DNA from: an uncultured Bacteroidales bacterium
GTDB taxonomy: Bacteria; Bacteroidota; Bacteroidia; Bacteroidales; Paludibacteraceae
Reading direction: 5' to 3'
Assembly (NCBI GenBank): GCA_902798015.1
Contig: CADBVL010000001.1
Coordinates: forward strand, 49,213 to 113,212
Length of the DNA: 64,000 bases
In this document: positions 56,315-64,000 of the stretch, in pieces
Numbering within the stretch: the stretch's first letter is position 1
How the letters are laid out: each line of letters starts with the position of its first letter
Notes under the pieces: generated by a model
Database searches by the model: none
What the model saw: the letters and a program-made list of their open reading frames with translations, nothing else
What the model was told of the DNA's origin: nothing
Program-made: the position numbers and the translations under genes

Positions 56315-57211
56315 TTATAAAAGTATATTAGCAATATCAGGATTAACGGCCTTGGGGCTCATCAGTGTCGCCCGCGCCGCCATCAGTCCGTATTGGGCTG
56401 TCTGCGGGAAAGGAATCGATTTGGCCAGCGCGTAGATTACTCCGGCGAGGAACGCATCACCGGCGCCGGTAGTATTCACTATCTCGCCCGGCAGGGCGGG
56501 GAAGAGCCATTCTTCGGCCGCATTACGGCAATAGACGCCTTCGCCGCCCAAGGTGATATATACATGCGCTACTCCCATATCCAACAGCCGCTGTGCCGCC
56601 TCGGCATACGTAGCCGTTTGGGTCACCGCCAGAGCCTCTTTGAGGTTCAGCTTGAGGGTGTGGAGATAGGGTAATTTGCATTTACGCAAAGCATTAACGA
56701 CACGATGCGCTTTCGTGGTGCTGACGCCGTCAATGAAGAGCGGCGCGGTGCTGTTCTCCATCAGGTATCGGATGGCATCTTCGCTGATATTCGTGTCCGC
56801 CACGATATAATCGGAATGGTTGATTTCTCCGATACGTTTGGCTAACCACTCCGGTGTTATCTCGCGGATGGCTTCGGTATCCGCTACGGCTGCGATCATC
56901 TCGCCGCCGTGATTGTTGATACATAGATAGATACCACTGCGGAGCGGAGTAATCTTCTCGGAGAGATGGATGTCGATGTTCTGCTGCTTGCAGTAGTCGT
57001 GCAATAACCCGCCGAAGAGGTCTCCTCCAAAGATAGTAAGCAGTTGCGCCTTGGCTCCCAGCAGGGCTAAGTTATGCGCGATATTACGCGCTACACCTCC
57101 GTAACCAACCTCTATATGACCGGGATTGGAGTCGGCTGCAATAAATGCATCGGACAAGGTAGCCGATAAATCTACATTCGCGCCGCCGATAACAGAAATA
57201 CGTGTCTCCAT
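56315..57211 (-). CDS. psuK: PfkB-family kinase, probable pseudouridine kinase
   Basis: Phosphorylates pseudouridine (or a similar nucleoside) as the first step of its breakdown. This 298-residue PfkB/ribokinase protein has the opening RISVIGGANVDLSATLSDAF, the substrate region GYGGVARNIAHNLALLG, and the catalytic NTTGAGDAFLAGV near the C-terminus. Adjacency to psuG supports PsuK. The start at 57211 (METRISVIGG) fits better than an upstream Met in the 5' leader. The promoter at 57248-57278 lies 37 bp ahead, with a second promoter and hairpin farther out. Confidence 0.9.
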   Translation of the reverse strand: METRISVIGGANVDLSATLSDAFIAADSNPGHIEVGYGGVARNIAHNLALLGAKAQLLTIFGGDLFGGLLHDYCKQQNIDIHLSEKITPLRSGIYLCINNHGGEMIAAVADTEAIREITPEWLAKRIGEINHSDYIVADTNISEDAIRYLMENSTAPLFIDGVSTTKAHRVVNALRKCKLPYLHTLKLNLKEALAVTQTATYAEAAQRLLDMGVAHVYITLGGEGVYCRNAAEEWLFPALPGEIVNTTGAGDAFLAGVIYALAKSIPFPQTAQYGLMAARATLMSPKAVNPDIANILL

Positions 57212-57247
57212 GGTGTATCGTTTTAGAATGAAAAACCTTTGCGACTG

Positions 57248-57278
57248 CAAAGGTACTATAAAAAAATGATATATGCAA
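57248..57278 (-). promoter_or_regulatory. Promoter of psuK-psuG
   Basis: On the minus strand TTG (57278-57276) and TACCTTTG (57255-57248), spaced 20 bp. Confidence 0.85.
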
Positions 57279-57310
57279 GAGAAAACGTGCTTTTTCCCGG
57301 ACGGTAGGGC

Positions 57311-57384
57311 ATAAAAACAAAGAAGGTTGTCTCACGACAACCCAATCTTTTTACTTAACCTTAAATCTAATACCATGAAAAACA
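57311..57384 (-). ncRNA. Candidate small RNA with terminator hairpin upstream of psuK
   Basis: On the minus strand, from about 57384, a stretch of about 73 nt ends in a strong hairpin GGTTGTC-GTGA-GACAACC followed by TTCTTTGTTTTTA. The region has no ORF. The order promoter, TTTTCATGG, TTAAGGTTAAG, hairpin, T-rich tail is the same as at 54216-54304. It ends before the psuK promoter, so it may be an independent RNA or an attenuated leader. Confidence 0.55.
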
Positions 57385-57389
57385 CGATG

Positions 57390-57420
57390 CAAAAGTACTG
57401 CTTTTTTTCAAATCAGCCAA
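57390..57420 (-). promoter_or_regulatory. Promoter of the candidate small RNA
   Basis: On the minus strand TTG (57420-57418) and TACTTTTG (57397-57390), spaced 20 bp. The -7 box and flanks match 54211-54226 (AGCAGTACTTTTGCA). Confidence 0.8.
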
Positions 57421-57451
57421 ATAATTCGCAAAAAATATGTTATAAAACATA

Positions 57452-57487
57452 ATTTTGCAAAGTCTAAATTGCAAAATGCATAATTCG
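57452..57487. repeat. Intergenic element copy 2 with inverted repeat (similar to 13347-13386)
   Basis: ATTTTGCAA and TTGCAAAAT form an inverted repeat separated by eight bases. The stretch as a whole resembles the 13347 element (TTTTGCAAAGTC, then GCATAATT). It lies just downstream of trmD and could act as its terminator, although it has no T-run. Confidence 0.5.
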
Positions 57488-57504
57488 TAGCAGAATTGAA
57501 TATT

Positions 57505-58185
57505 TTATTCATCCTCCAGTAAATCCGGACGGCGTTCTTTTGTGTGCGCCAGCGACTGCTCGTACATCCATTCTTCAATCTTTGCCTGATGGCCGCTGAG
57601 CAGGATGTCCGGCACTTTCCATCCCTTGTATTCTGCGGGGCGGGTGTAGATACCGGCTTCCAGCAGTCCGTCCTGGAAAGAATCGTTGAGTGCGCTTTCT
57701 ACATCTCCAAGCGCTCCGGGCAGCAGACGAACGATAGCGTCGGTCATCATGGCTGCAGGCATCTCGCCGCCGGTAAGTACAAAATCGCCGATAGAGTATT
57801 CTTTCGTAATCAGATGATCACGAACGCGTTGGTCAACACCTTTATAATGTCCGCAAAGGATGATGATATTCTCTTTGAGGGAGAGGGTGTTGGCTGCTTT
57901 CTGATCAAATCGCTCTCCGTCCGGTGCGGTGAAGATGATCTCGTCATAGTGCCGTTCCGACTGCAGATGTGTGATGAGCCGGTCTATGGGTTCAATCTGC
58001 AGTACCATACCGGCGCTGAAGCCGAAAGCGTAATCATCAATCTTGCGGTGTTTATCCAGCGTCCAATCACGCAAGTTATGCACGTATATCTCGCAAAGAC
58101 CCTTTGTCTTCGCGCGCTGGATAATCGAGTGATTGAGTGGTGACTCCAATAACTCCGGACATGCGGAAATAATATCAATTCTCAT
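57505..58185 (-). CDS. trmD: tRNA (guanine-N1)-methyltransferase
   Basis: Makes m1G37 in tRNAs including tRNA-Pro. This 226-residue protein has the trefoil-knot SPOUT signatures [20 protein letters not shown], then [14 protein letters not shown] and [19 protein letters not shown]. Its length fits the family. The start ([13 protein letters not shown]) is preceded by a heptamer array (58190-58210). yidD and rnpA lie just upstream on the same strand, likely co-transcribed. Confidence 0.96.
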   Translation of the reverse strand: MRIDIISACPELLESPLNHSIIQRAKTKGLCEIYVHNLRDWTLDKHRKIDDYAFGFSAGMVLQIEPIDRLITHLQSERHYDEIIFTAPDGERFDQKAANTLSLKENIIILCGHYKGVDQRVRDHLITKEYSIGDFVLTGGEMPAAMMTDAIVRLLPGALGDVESALNDSFQDGLLEAGIYTRPAEYKGWKVPDILLSGHQAKIEEWMYEQSLAHTKERRPDLLEDE

Positions 58186-58189
58186 ATAC

Positions 58190-58210
58190 CTCTAAACACT
58201 AAACACTAAA
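58190..58210 (-). repeat. Heptamer array before trmD
   Basis: On the minus strand GTTTAGTGTTTAGTGTTTAG, then AGG, ends about 4 bases before the trmD ATG. It matches the array at the PorW start in unit and orientation. Confidence 0.85.
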
Positions 58211-58213
58211 CCA

Positions 58214-58459
58214 TTATGGTACCGGATCATAGCCGCTTCCGCCCCAGGGATGGCAGCGCAGGATGCGCTTGATGCCTAACCATCCTCCCTTGAAGATCCC
58301 GTACTTCAGCACGGCTTCTACCATATACTGGCTGCATGTAGGTGTGTAACGGCAGGAAGGCGGAGTGAGCGGAGAGATGAATATCCGGTAGAAATATACC
58401 GGAAGGAGGAAGGCTTTCCGCACGATTATTTTCCACTTATTTTCTTCAGGGCTTTGCAT
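58214..58459 (-). CDS. yidD: Membrane protein insertion efficiency factor YidD
   Basis: A small membrane-associated protein thought to help YidC-dependent insertion. This 81-residue protein has the family core [20 protein letters not shown], then [20 protein letters not shown] and [17 protein letters not shown] with conserved Cys. It overlaps the rnpA 3' end by 34 bp, a compact arrangement of the usual rnpA-yidD pair. Confidence 0.95.
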   Translation of the reverse strand: MQSPEENKWKIIVRKAFLLPVYFYRIFISPLTPPSCRYTPTCSQYMVEAVLKYGIFKGGWLGIKRILRCHPWGGSGYDPVP

Positions 58460-58767
58460 ACAGCTTTTTCGATGACGGCATAGGGTTGTTCTTCCTTATC
58501 CAAATAATTGAACGCAATGGTATAGTGCGCGTCTCCCACCAGGTCTTGGTGCAACCGGTACGCCTCGCGCATCAGTCGTCTCAGGTGATTACGTTGTACG
58601 GCATGCTTGAAGAGCGACTTGGGTGCCCATACCAATATCTTCGTGTCTCCGTCGGTCGGGGTCCAGGATACGCGTAAAGGCCACGCCACAAAGCGTTTGC
58701 TCTCGCGATAGAACTGCGCGATACGCATCTTACCGCATAGCTTGTTCTGTTTCGGAAAACGATACAC
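58426..58767 (-). CDS. rnpA: Ribonuclease P protein component
   Basis: Assists the RNase P RNA in removing tRNA 5' leaders. This 113-residue basic protein shows the family signature [20 protein letters not shown] with the RNR-like motif, preceded by the short [17 protein letters not shown] opening. yidD overlaps it downstream by 34 bp. hemD lies upstream by 6 bp. The linkage to hemD rather than to rpmH/dnaA follows the Bacteroidota pattern. Confidence 0.93.
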   Translation of the reverse strand: MYRFPKQNKLCGKMRIAQFYRESKRFVAWPLRVSWTPTDGDTKILVWAPKSLFKHAVQRNHLRRLMREAYRLHQDLVGDAHYTIAFNYLDKEEQPYAVIEKAVCKALKKISGK

Positions 58768-58773
58768 CGGTAC

Positions 58774-59520
58774 TTATTGATGGTTTTCCAAATAATCCGC
58801 GATAGCCATGGGTAACGAAGCGAAGGGTTTGCCTTGTCCGGCCTCAATATCTACGCGGAAGCCTTCGTCCTGCAGGGCGCGAATCGTTCCTTCGCCGAAG
58901 GCGGCGAGCAGCGTATCGCCTTGTTGCCACTCGGGGAAGTTCTCCTTAAGGGCTTTTGCACCGGCCGGTGTGAACAATGCAATCAAGTCGTAGTCGAAAG
59001 GCTTCTCTGCCGGCCAGGGAGTAGTCACGGTGCGGTACATGATGGCCGGTGTTACTTCGATACCGTTCTGCGCAAACATATTGATCTGGTCCTGCGTGTG
59101 GATATCCGAGACAACCATCATATATTTCTCGTTTGGCCGGCGGTGCATAGCGGGTAGCAGGTCTTCGAACCGGTTTCCGGTCTCAGGGAAGAATACTTTG
59201 CGCTTACGATACTGAATGTATTTCTGCAGGTACAAGCCTACCTGTTCGGAATTGCAGTAGTAATGCATCGTATCCGGTACATTCAGACGCATCTCTTCGC
59301 ACAAACGGAAATAATGCTCGATACCCAAGCGTGAATTCAAAATCACTGCTGTATAATCCAGCGGATTGATACGCTGCTGACGGAATTCGCGGGCTTCAAG
59401 ACCCTCAATATGAATGAACTGATAGAAATCACATTGAACGTCAAATTGGTCTTCCAGACGGGTGTACGGATTATGCTCCGTAGCCGGACGGGGTTGCGAA
59501 AATAGAATCTTTTGTATCAT
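58774..59520 (-). CDS. hemD: Uroporphyrinogen-III synthase
   Basis: Closes and inverts ring D in tetrapyrrole synthesis. This 248-residue protein is a divergent HemD-type two-domain fold; the opening MIQKILFSQPRPATEHNPYT, then AVILNSRLGIEHYFRLCEEM and LIALFTPAGAKALKENFPEW with AFGEGTIRALQDEGFRVDIE, matches Bacteroidota HemD. It overlaps the DUF4271 gene by 4 bp (ATGA). Confidence 0.88.
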   Translation of the reverse strand: MIQKILFSQPRPATEHNPYTRLEDQFDVQCDFYQFIHIEGLEAREFRQQRINPLDYTAVILNSRLGIEHYFRLCEEMRLNVPDTMHYYCNSEQVGLYLQKYIQYRKRKVFFPETGNRFEDLLPAMHRRPNEKYMMVVSDIHTQDQINMFAQNGIEVTPAIMYRTVTTPWPAEKPFDYDLIALFTPAGAKALKENFPEWQQGDTLLAAFGEGTIRALQDEGFRVDIEAGQGKPFASLPMAIADYLENHQ

Positions 59521-60170
59521 AGATAATTAATCGTTTTCGAAGAGAGATAGAGTAACAAACCCAAAGGTAAGAACTCCAGGGTACAAATATACAGTATGAA
59601 ATACAGAACGGCCAGCGGTGAGTTGACAAAATGCCGCGAGGCGCGGTAAATCCATAGTACAAAGAATAGAACCACTGTTGCACCCAGGACCCAACGGCTC
59701 GCTACGGTATTCCCGAACCGTAACAGCACCAGTACGCAGGGATAGAGAATGCACGAGGTAATGGTGATGATATTGGCATAATGCTCATACACCGGAGAGA
59801 ACCGGCGGGAGAGCATAAAAGTATAGTCTGTCAGTGCGTCACCGGCCATCTTTACAAGGGCGACGATGAAGATGATGCCGCATAAAGCGGCGAAGGTGCC
59901 GAACGTGAAACGTCCGCCGGAGTAGAGACTCAGGTAAATAGCGATGGCCAAGGTACCGACACGGAAGAGGGTAATCAGGAATTGGCTGAGGTAGTTGGTA
60001 GGAGCATCTTTGTACACGCGCTCTGTACGAACGCGCAATGAAGCACCGGTCTGGCTGATCACACCCGGTTGCATCAGTTCGCTGATGACGGCGCATAGCA
60101 TAAGGAACAGCATCGTCCAGCCGCACCAGGCCGCATTCAACGGAGTGAATATGTGCGCTACGCCTTCCAT
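59517..60170 (-). CDS. DUF4271 membrane protein
   Basis: A 217-residue protein with about six membrane segments (WTMLFLMLCAVISEL, ITLFRVGTLAIAIYLSLYSG, CGIIFIVALVKMAGDAL, WVLGATVVLFFVLWIYRASR, LAVLYFILYICTLEFLPLG). The placement before hemD and the segment pattern fit the DUF4271 family of Bacteroidota; its function is unknown. Its start overlaps the end of the U32 peptidase gene by 13 bp. Confidence 0.85.
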   Translation of the reverse strand: MEGVAHIFTPLNAAWCGWTMLFLMLCAVISELMQPGVISQTGASLRVRTERVYKDAPTNYLSQFLITLFRVGTLAIAIYLSLYSGGRFTFGTFAALCGIIFIVALVKMAGDALTDYTFMLSRRFSPVYEHYANIITITSCILYPCVLVLLRFGNTVASRWVLGATVVLFFVLWIYRASRHFVNSPLAVLYFILYICTLEFLPLGLLLYLSSKTINYL

Positions 60171-61423
60171 AGATAGAGTTTGTCTCCTCGATGAATCAGT
60201 TTATCGGTTTTGAGGGAGAAATACTCCCCTTTTGTTACGCGCTTGGCGGACTTGCCCGCTGCGTCACGCATTCCTTCCGCGCGACACTCATACACACCGG
60301 TTGTCTCGCCCGTAACCAGCAAATCAGCGCCTTCTTCTATCGCCTCGACGGCTTCCACCAGAAACTCCGCTACACTCAACTGCTTGAAGAAATTGGTGCA
60401 TTTGGCTGCATAGATCTTCGTGCGGGTCGCTTTATTGCCGTAGGTCCGGGTCCATTCGCCAAGGCGTTGCCCCTGATAATAACCATCCCAGAAACCGCGG
60501 TTAAAGACCTTGCTGAGGCGTTCGTCCCAGTCGGCTATCTTCGGTTCAATGACGGCATCGTTGCTGTATTCGCCGCGTTGCCATGCTTCCACCGCTTCGC
60601 GATAGCAGCGTACGACGGTATCAACATATTCGGCACCGCGTGCACGGCCTTCGATCTTCAGCACCCGCACACCGGCATCGAGCATCTTGTTGAGGAAATG
60701 AATGGTCTTCAGGTCCTTGGGCGACATGATATATTGGTTGTCGATGTCCAACTCAAGGTCAGAAGACTTGTCTTTGACGGTGTATCCGCGTCGGCATACC
60801 TGTACGCACGCGCCGCGGTTGGCGCTGAGACCGTAGTTATTCAGACTCAGATAACATTTCCCGCTTACGGCCATGCATAGCGCGCCATGACAGAACATCT
60901 CGATGCGTATCGGTTGACCGCTGCGGCCGCAGATATGTTGTTCCTGAATATCGCGGTAAATAGACGCCACCTGCTCCATATTCAACTCGCGGGCCAACAC
61001 GACCACATCAGCGAACTGCGCATAGAACTTCAGCGCCTCGGTGTTGGCGATATTGAGTTGGGTGGACAGGTGCACTTCCTGACCGATGCTATTGGCGTAT
61101 TGCATCACAGCGATGTCGCTGGCAATGATGGCATCTACTCCGACAGCGTGCGCATGGTCCACTATCTGACGCATCAGCGGCAGATCCTCGGGATACATCA
61201 CGGTATTTACCGTCAGGTAGGTCTTCACGCCCGCCTCGCGACAACGCGCCACGATGGTACTCATGTCTTCGGTAGTGAAGTTTACCGAACTGCGTGCACG
61301 CATGTTCAAGTGCTCAATGCCGAAATAGACACTCGTAGCACCGGCTTCTATCGCCGCTGCCAAACTCTCCCAGCACCCCACCGGCGCCATGATTTCAATA
61401 TTTGAGTGGTCAGTAGTCAGCAT
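60158..61423 (-). CDS. U32-family peptidase-like protein
   Basis: Members of the U32 group act in tRNA/rRNA hydroxylation, ubiquinone-type hydroxylation or collagen degradation; the role of this one is not fixed. The 421-residue protein has the family opening [20 protein letters not shown], the [14 protein letters not shown] segment, and the Cys motif [20 protein letters not shown], then [12 protein letters not shown], which likely binds a 4Fe-4S cluster. The start at 61423 lies in a heptamer array that also encodes the stop of asd, overlapping it by 7 bp. Confidence 0.9.
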   Translation of the reverse strand: MLTTDHSNIEIMAPVGCWESLAAAIEAGATSVYFGIEHLNMRARSSVNFTTEDMSTIVARCREAGVKTYLTVNTVMYPEDLPLMRQIVDHAHAVGVDAIIASDIAVMQYANSIGQEVHLSTQLNIANTEALKFYAQFADVVVLARELNMEQVASIYRDIQEQHICGRSGQPIRIEMFCHGALCMAVSGKCYLSLNNYGLSANRGACVQVCRRGYTVKDKSSDLELDIDNQYIMSPKDLKTIHFLNKMLDAGVRVLKIEGRARGAEYVDTVVRCYREAVEAWQRGEYSNDAVIEPKIADWDERLSKVFNRGFWDGYYQGQRLGEWTRTYGNKATRTKIYAAKCTNFFKQLSVAEFLVEAVEAIEEGADLLVTGETTGVYECRAEGMRDAAGKSAKRVTKGEYFSLKTDKLIHRGDKLYLWKA

Positions 61424-61437
61424 TCAGTGGTCAGCAG
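61404..61437 (-). repeat. Heptamer array forming the asd/U32 stop-start overlap
   Basis: On the + strand the units are GTGGTCA, GTAGTCA, GCATTCA, GTGGTCA. On the minus strand it encodes the last residues of asd (LLTTEC) and the first of the U32 gene (MLTTDHS). Confidence 0.85.
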
Positions 61438-62421
61438 ATATTCTGCTATTTGCACGGCATTGAGCGCCGCGCCTTTGCGAATCTGGTCACTTACGCACCA
61501 GAAACTCAGCCCGTTATCGTTGGTCAGGTCTTTGCGGATACGTCCCACAAACACCTCGTCTTTGCCACTGAGGAACAGCGGCATAGGGTATATTTTTTTC
61601 TCCGGTTCGTCCATCAACACGCACCCTTTGGCGTGAGCAAAAGCTTCTTTGGCCTCTGCTACGCTGACAGGTCGTTCCGTCTCCACCCATATACTCTCGC
61701 TATGCGCACGGAGCGAAGGCACACGTACGCAGGTAGCACTCACTTTCACGTCCGAGTGCATGATCTTACGCGTCTCGTTATACATCTTCATCTCCTCTTT
61801 GGTGTAGCCGTTGTCGGTGAAGACGTCAATGTGCGGGATGAGGTTATAAGCCAATTGGTATGCGAATTTCTCTACGGTAGGTTGTTCGCCGTTTAGCACC
61901 TGACGGTATTGGTTCTCCAACTCTTTCATCGCCTGTGCGCCGGCGCCGGATGCTGCCTGGTAGGTAGAGACGTGCACGCGTGTGATATGACTCAGCGTTT
62001 CTATCGCCTGCAATGCCACCACCATCTGTATCGTTGTGCAGTTGGGGTTGGCGATGATGTTGCGCGGACGGTTGAGTGCATCGGATGCATTCACTTCGGG
62101 AACAACCAACGGCACATCCTCATCCATGCGGAAAGCGGACGAGTTATCAATCATGATGGCGCCGTAACGGGTGATATCCTCCGCGTACGCACGTGATACG
62201 CCTGCGCCCGCAGAAGTAAAAGCAATATCGACGCCTTTGAAAGCGTCGTCGTGTTGTAAAAGGCGAACCGTATGTTCTTTACCTTTGAAAAGATATGTCT
62301 TGCCGGCACTGCGTTCCGAACCGAATAAGCGGAGTTCGGAGACGGGGAATTGCCGCTGTTCAAGAACAGCGAGCAACTCCTGTCCGACGGCGCCAGAAGC
62401 GCCAACGATTGCAATTACCAT
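61417..62421 (-). CDS. asd: Aspartate-semialdehyde dehydrogenase
   Basis: Reduces aspartyl phosphate to aspartate semialdehyde in the lysine/threonine/methionine pathway. This 334-residue protein has [20 protein letters not shown] (NADP fold), the catalytic [17 protein letters not shown] and the closing segment [20 protein letters not shown]. The start at 62421 ([10 protein letters not shown]) is preferred to the in-frame ATG at 62427. The DUF2582 gene ends 2 bp upstream of the start. The last six residues come from a tandem array. Confidence 0.95.
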   Translation of the reverse strand: MVIAIVGASGAVGQELLAVLEQRQFPVSELRLFGSERSAGKTYLFKGKEHTVRLLQHDDAFKGVDIAFTSAGAGVSRAYAEDITRYGAIMIDNSSAFRMDEDVPLVVPEVNASDALNRPRNIIANPNCTTIQMVVALQAIETLSHITRVHVSTYQAASGAGAQAMKELENQYRQVLNGEQPTVEKFAYQLAYNLIPHIDVFTDNGYTKEEMKMYNETRKIMHSDVKVSATCVRVPSLRAHSESIWVETERPVSVAEAKEAFAHAKGCVLMDEPEKKIYPMPLFLSGKDEVFVGRIRKDLTNDNGLSFWCVSDQIRKGAALNAVQIAEYLLTTEC

Positions 62422-62423
62422 AA

Positions 62424-62618
62424 TCAAGCTAATGCAATGATGGTGTCAGCCTCTGCCTCAGTGAAGGTGATTTTGCCTTCGCGAGCGAGCCAACCAAGTG
62501 CCAAGAAAAGCTCCTCATTCTTCAGCTTCGTAGCTTTCTTGAGAGCCTTCAGACCCTGAGCACCATTCTGCAGGGCACCCCATACGAGGCCTGCATTCTC
62601 GCCAATTTTCGTAATCAT
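62424..62618 (-). CDS. DUF2582 winged-helix protein
   Basis: A 64-residue protein matching the DUF2582 winged-helix group ([20 protein letters not shown], then [20 protein letters not shown]). It is small, helix-rich and probably DNA-binding, with no known target. It precedes asd on the same strand, with the reading frames all but touching. Confidence 0.88.
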   Translation of the reverse strand: MITKIGENAGLVWGALQNGAQGLKALKKATKLKNEELFLALGWLAREGKITFTEAEADTIIALA

Positions 62619-62676
62619 AATACCTTATTTTTTAGTGACTAATACAGGGACTTTTAAGGGAGTCCCCATTCCCTTA

Positions 62677-62694
62677 TTCTCTAAACACTAAACC
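62677..62694 (-). repeat. Short heptamer array after fabF
   Basis: On the minus strand GTTTAGTGTTTAGAG lies just beyond the fabF stop and upstream of the DUF2582 gene. It is the same unit as at the PorW and trmD starts. Confidence 0.75.
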
Positions 62695-62695
62695 T

Positions 62696-63955
62696 TCACT
62701 CTTCCCATTTCTTGAATACCAGACAAGCGTTGTGACCTCCGAAACCGAAGGTATTGCTCAACGCATATTTGATATCGCGTTTCTGCGCTTTGCCGAAGGT
62801 GAAGTTAATACGGTAGTCGATGTTCTCATCGATATCTTCCGGGTCGTGATTGATGGTGGGCGGAATGATACCGTCTTTGAGTGCCATCACACAAGCGATA
62901 GCTTCTACGGCACCGGTAGCGCCGATCAGATGACCGGTCATCGACTTGGTGGAGTCCAGGTTCATGTCATAGACATGATCGCCGAACACGCGCTGGATAG
63001 CCTTCACTTCCGTCACATCGCCGAGCGGGGTGGAAGTACCATGTGTGTTGATGAAATCCACCTGTTCGGGCTGCAATCCTGCATCGCGCAGCGCCAGACG
63101 CATTACTCGTTCCGCGCCTTTGCCTTCGGGGTCGGGTGCTGTCATGTGGTAAGCATCGGAGGTCATTCCTTCGCCGATGATCTCTGCGTATATCTTTGCT
63201 CCGCGCGCTTTGGCATGCTCGTAGTCCTCAAGAATGAGGCAAGCAGCACCTTCGCCTAACACGAATCCGTCGCGCGATTTCGAGAAAGGACGGCTGGCAG
63301 TCTCCGGGCTCTCGTTACGCGTAGAGAGGGCATGCAGCGAGTTGAAGCCGCCGATACCGGTATAGGTCACGTCTGCGTCGGCTCCGCCCGTCAGCAGTAC
63401 ATCTGCATGTCCCAGACGAATCTGGTCGAAGGCGGTTCCTACGGCGTGGGAGGATGAAGAGCAGGCGGTGGAAACCGAGAAACTCGGACCGCCGAGACCG
63501 AAACGGATGGATATATGTCCGGCTGCGATACTCGGGATAGCCTTCGGAATCATGAAGGGGTTAAAGCGCGGAACACCGTCGCCTTTGGCGAAATCGATGA
63601 TCTCTTCTTCGGTGGACTGCAAACCGCCCATACCGCTTCCCCAGATCACACCCACGCGGCTACGATCCTCTTTCTCGAGGTCCAGACCGCTGTCGCGCAA
63701 CGCTTCATCGGCTACGCATACGGAGAATTGCGAATAGCGGTCCATCTTACGCGCCTCTTTGCGGTCTATTACCGCCGTGGGGTCGAAATCTTTGACTTCG
63801 CCCGCAAAATGCGTCTTGAAAAGACTCGCATCGAACGATGTGATCAATGCGATACCATTCTTACCGGCCACTAAGGCTTGCCACGTCTCAGGAGCGGAAT
63901 TACCAACAGGTGTCAACGCCCCGAGACCCGTTATTACTACGCGTCGTAATTGCAT
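62696..63955 (-). CDS. fabF: 3-oxoacyl-ACP synthase II
   Basis: Condenses malonyl-ACP with growing acyl-ACP in fatty-acid elongation. This 419-residue protein has VVITGLGALTPVGNSAPETW, the active-site Cys165 in VSTACSSSSHAVGTAFDQ, and the His motifs NTHGTSTPLGD and FGFGGHNACLVF. In most FabF the Cys is followed by AT; here it is SS, a modest variation. The start at 63955 lies 45 bp from the window edge; acpP would be expected just beyond. The promoter is not visible. Confidence 0.95.
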   Translation of the reverse strand: MQLRRVVITGLGALTPVGNSAPETWQALVAGKNGIALITSFDASLFKTHFAGEVKDFDPTAVIDRKEARKMDRYSQFSVCVADEALRDSGLDLEKEDRSRVGVIWGSGMGGLQSTEEEIIDFAKGDGVPRFNPFMIPKAIPSIAAGHISIRFGLGGPSFSVSTACSSSSHAVGTAFDQIRLGHADVLLTGGADADVTYTGIGGFNSLHALSTRNESPETASRPFSKSRDGFVLGEGAACLILEDYEHAKARGAKIYAEIIGEGMTSDAYHMTAPDPEGKGAERVMRLALRDAGLQPEQVDFINTHGTSTPLGDVTEVKAIQRVFGDHVYDMNLDSTKSMTGHLIGATGAVEAIACVMALKDGIIPPTINHDPEDIDENIDYRINFTFGKAQKRDIKYALSNTFGFGGHNACLVFKKWEE

Positions 63956-64000
63956 CTGAATAGGATTGTATTATATAAAAGCATACGAGTTTACAGTATT

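Noticed and set aside
646-62697. A CRISPR array or phase-variation VNTR set
   Set aside because: The repeats are 7-9 bp without spacers and differ between sites, so no CRISPR. With only 3-5 degenerate copies at most sites, phase variation is not supported here.

Overview
The window reads as chromosome from an uncultured member of the Bacteroidales (Bacteroidota). The evidence is nine promoters of the Bacteroidota type (TTG, about 20 bp, then TAnnTTTG), a type IX secretion (T9SS) component of the PorW/SprE type, T9SS-type C-terminal tails on secreted proteins, a DUF4271 gene next to hemD, and many MKK-type signal peptides and lipoproteins. Both ends are cut: ileS enters from the left, and fabF ends just inside the right edge. 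Two genes carry apparent single frameshifts (a TonB-dependent receptor and an outer-membrane barrel). These could be real or assembly errors.

Layout. 1-8 kb: the 3' part of ileS, a small lipoprotein, an AsmA-like giant, an M3 oligopeptidase lipoprotein and a membrane protein. 8-13.3 kb (minus strand): a frameshifted TonB receptor preceded by a TPP riboswitch, which suggests thiamin uptake, then a small outer-membrane barrel and an M13 metallopeptidase. 13.4-20 kb: a 2,094-residue secreted repeat protein with a 41-residue companion. 20-22.4 kb: lgt-like and EptA-like membrane enzymes. 22.5-27.4 kb is an accessory patch: an ATPase_2-type protein, an orphan, a DUF3987 protein, another orphan and an internally deleted rhuM remnant. 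27.4-49.4 kb is the most distinctive part: a 3,365-residue surface protein followed by six further exported proteins, several ending in T9SS-like or short shared C-terminal tails. 49.4-55.4 kb: tsaB, porW/sprE, tRNA-Pro, miaB, a leader RNA, a 35-residue ORF, greA and a HIT protein. 55.4-64 kb (minus strand): psuK-psuG, trmD-yidD-rnpA-hemD-DUF4271-U32 peptidase-asd-DUF2582, then fabF.

How it fits together. The 13.5 kb and 27.4 kb giants share a module of about 480 residues, InlB/Flg_new-type repeats, a C-terminal region of about 400 residues, a short terminal tail and a nearly identical 5' leader with a GCGCCG/CGGCGC hairpin. They look like co-regulated paralogous surface proteins. The 27-49 kb cluster is best read as an undescribed exported surface assembly delivered by T9SS.

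Across the window there are also arrays of mostly 7-bp tandem units whose sequence differs from site to site. Most sit at gene junctions, often supplying start or stop codons, and some lie inside genes including ileS. Two promoter-leader-hairpin modules, before greA and upstream of psuK, look like members of one small-RNA or leader family.
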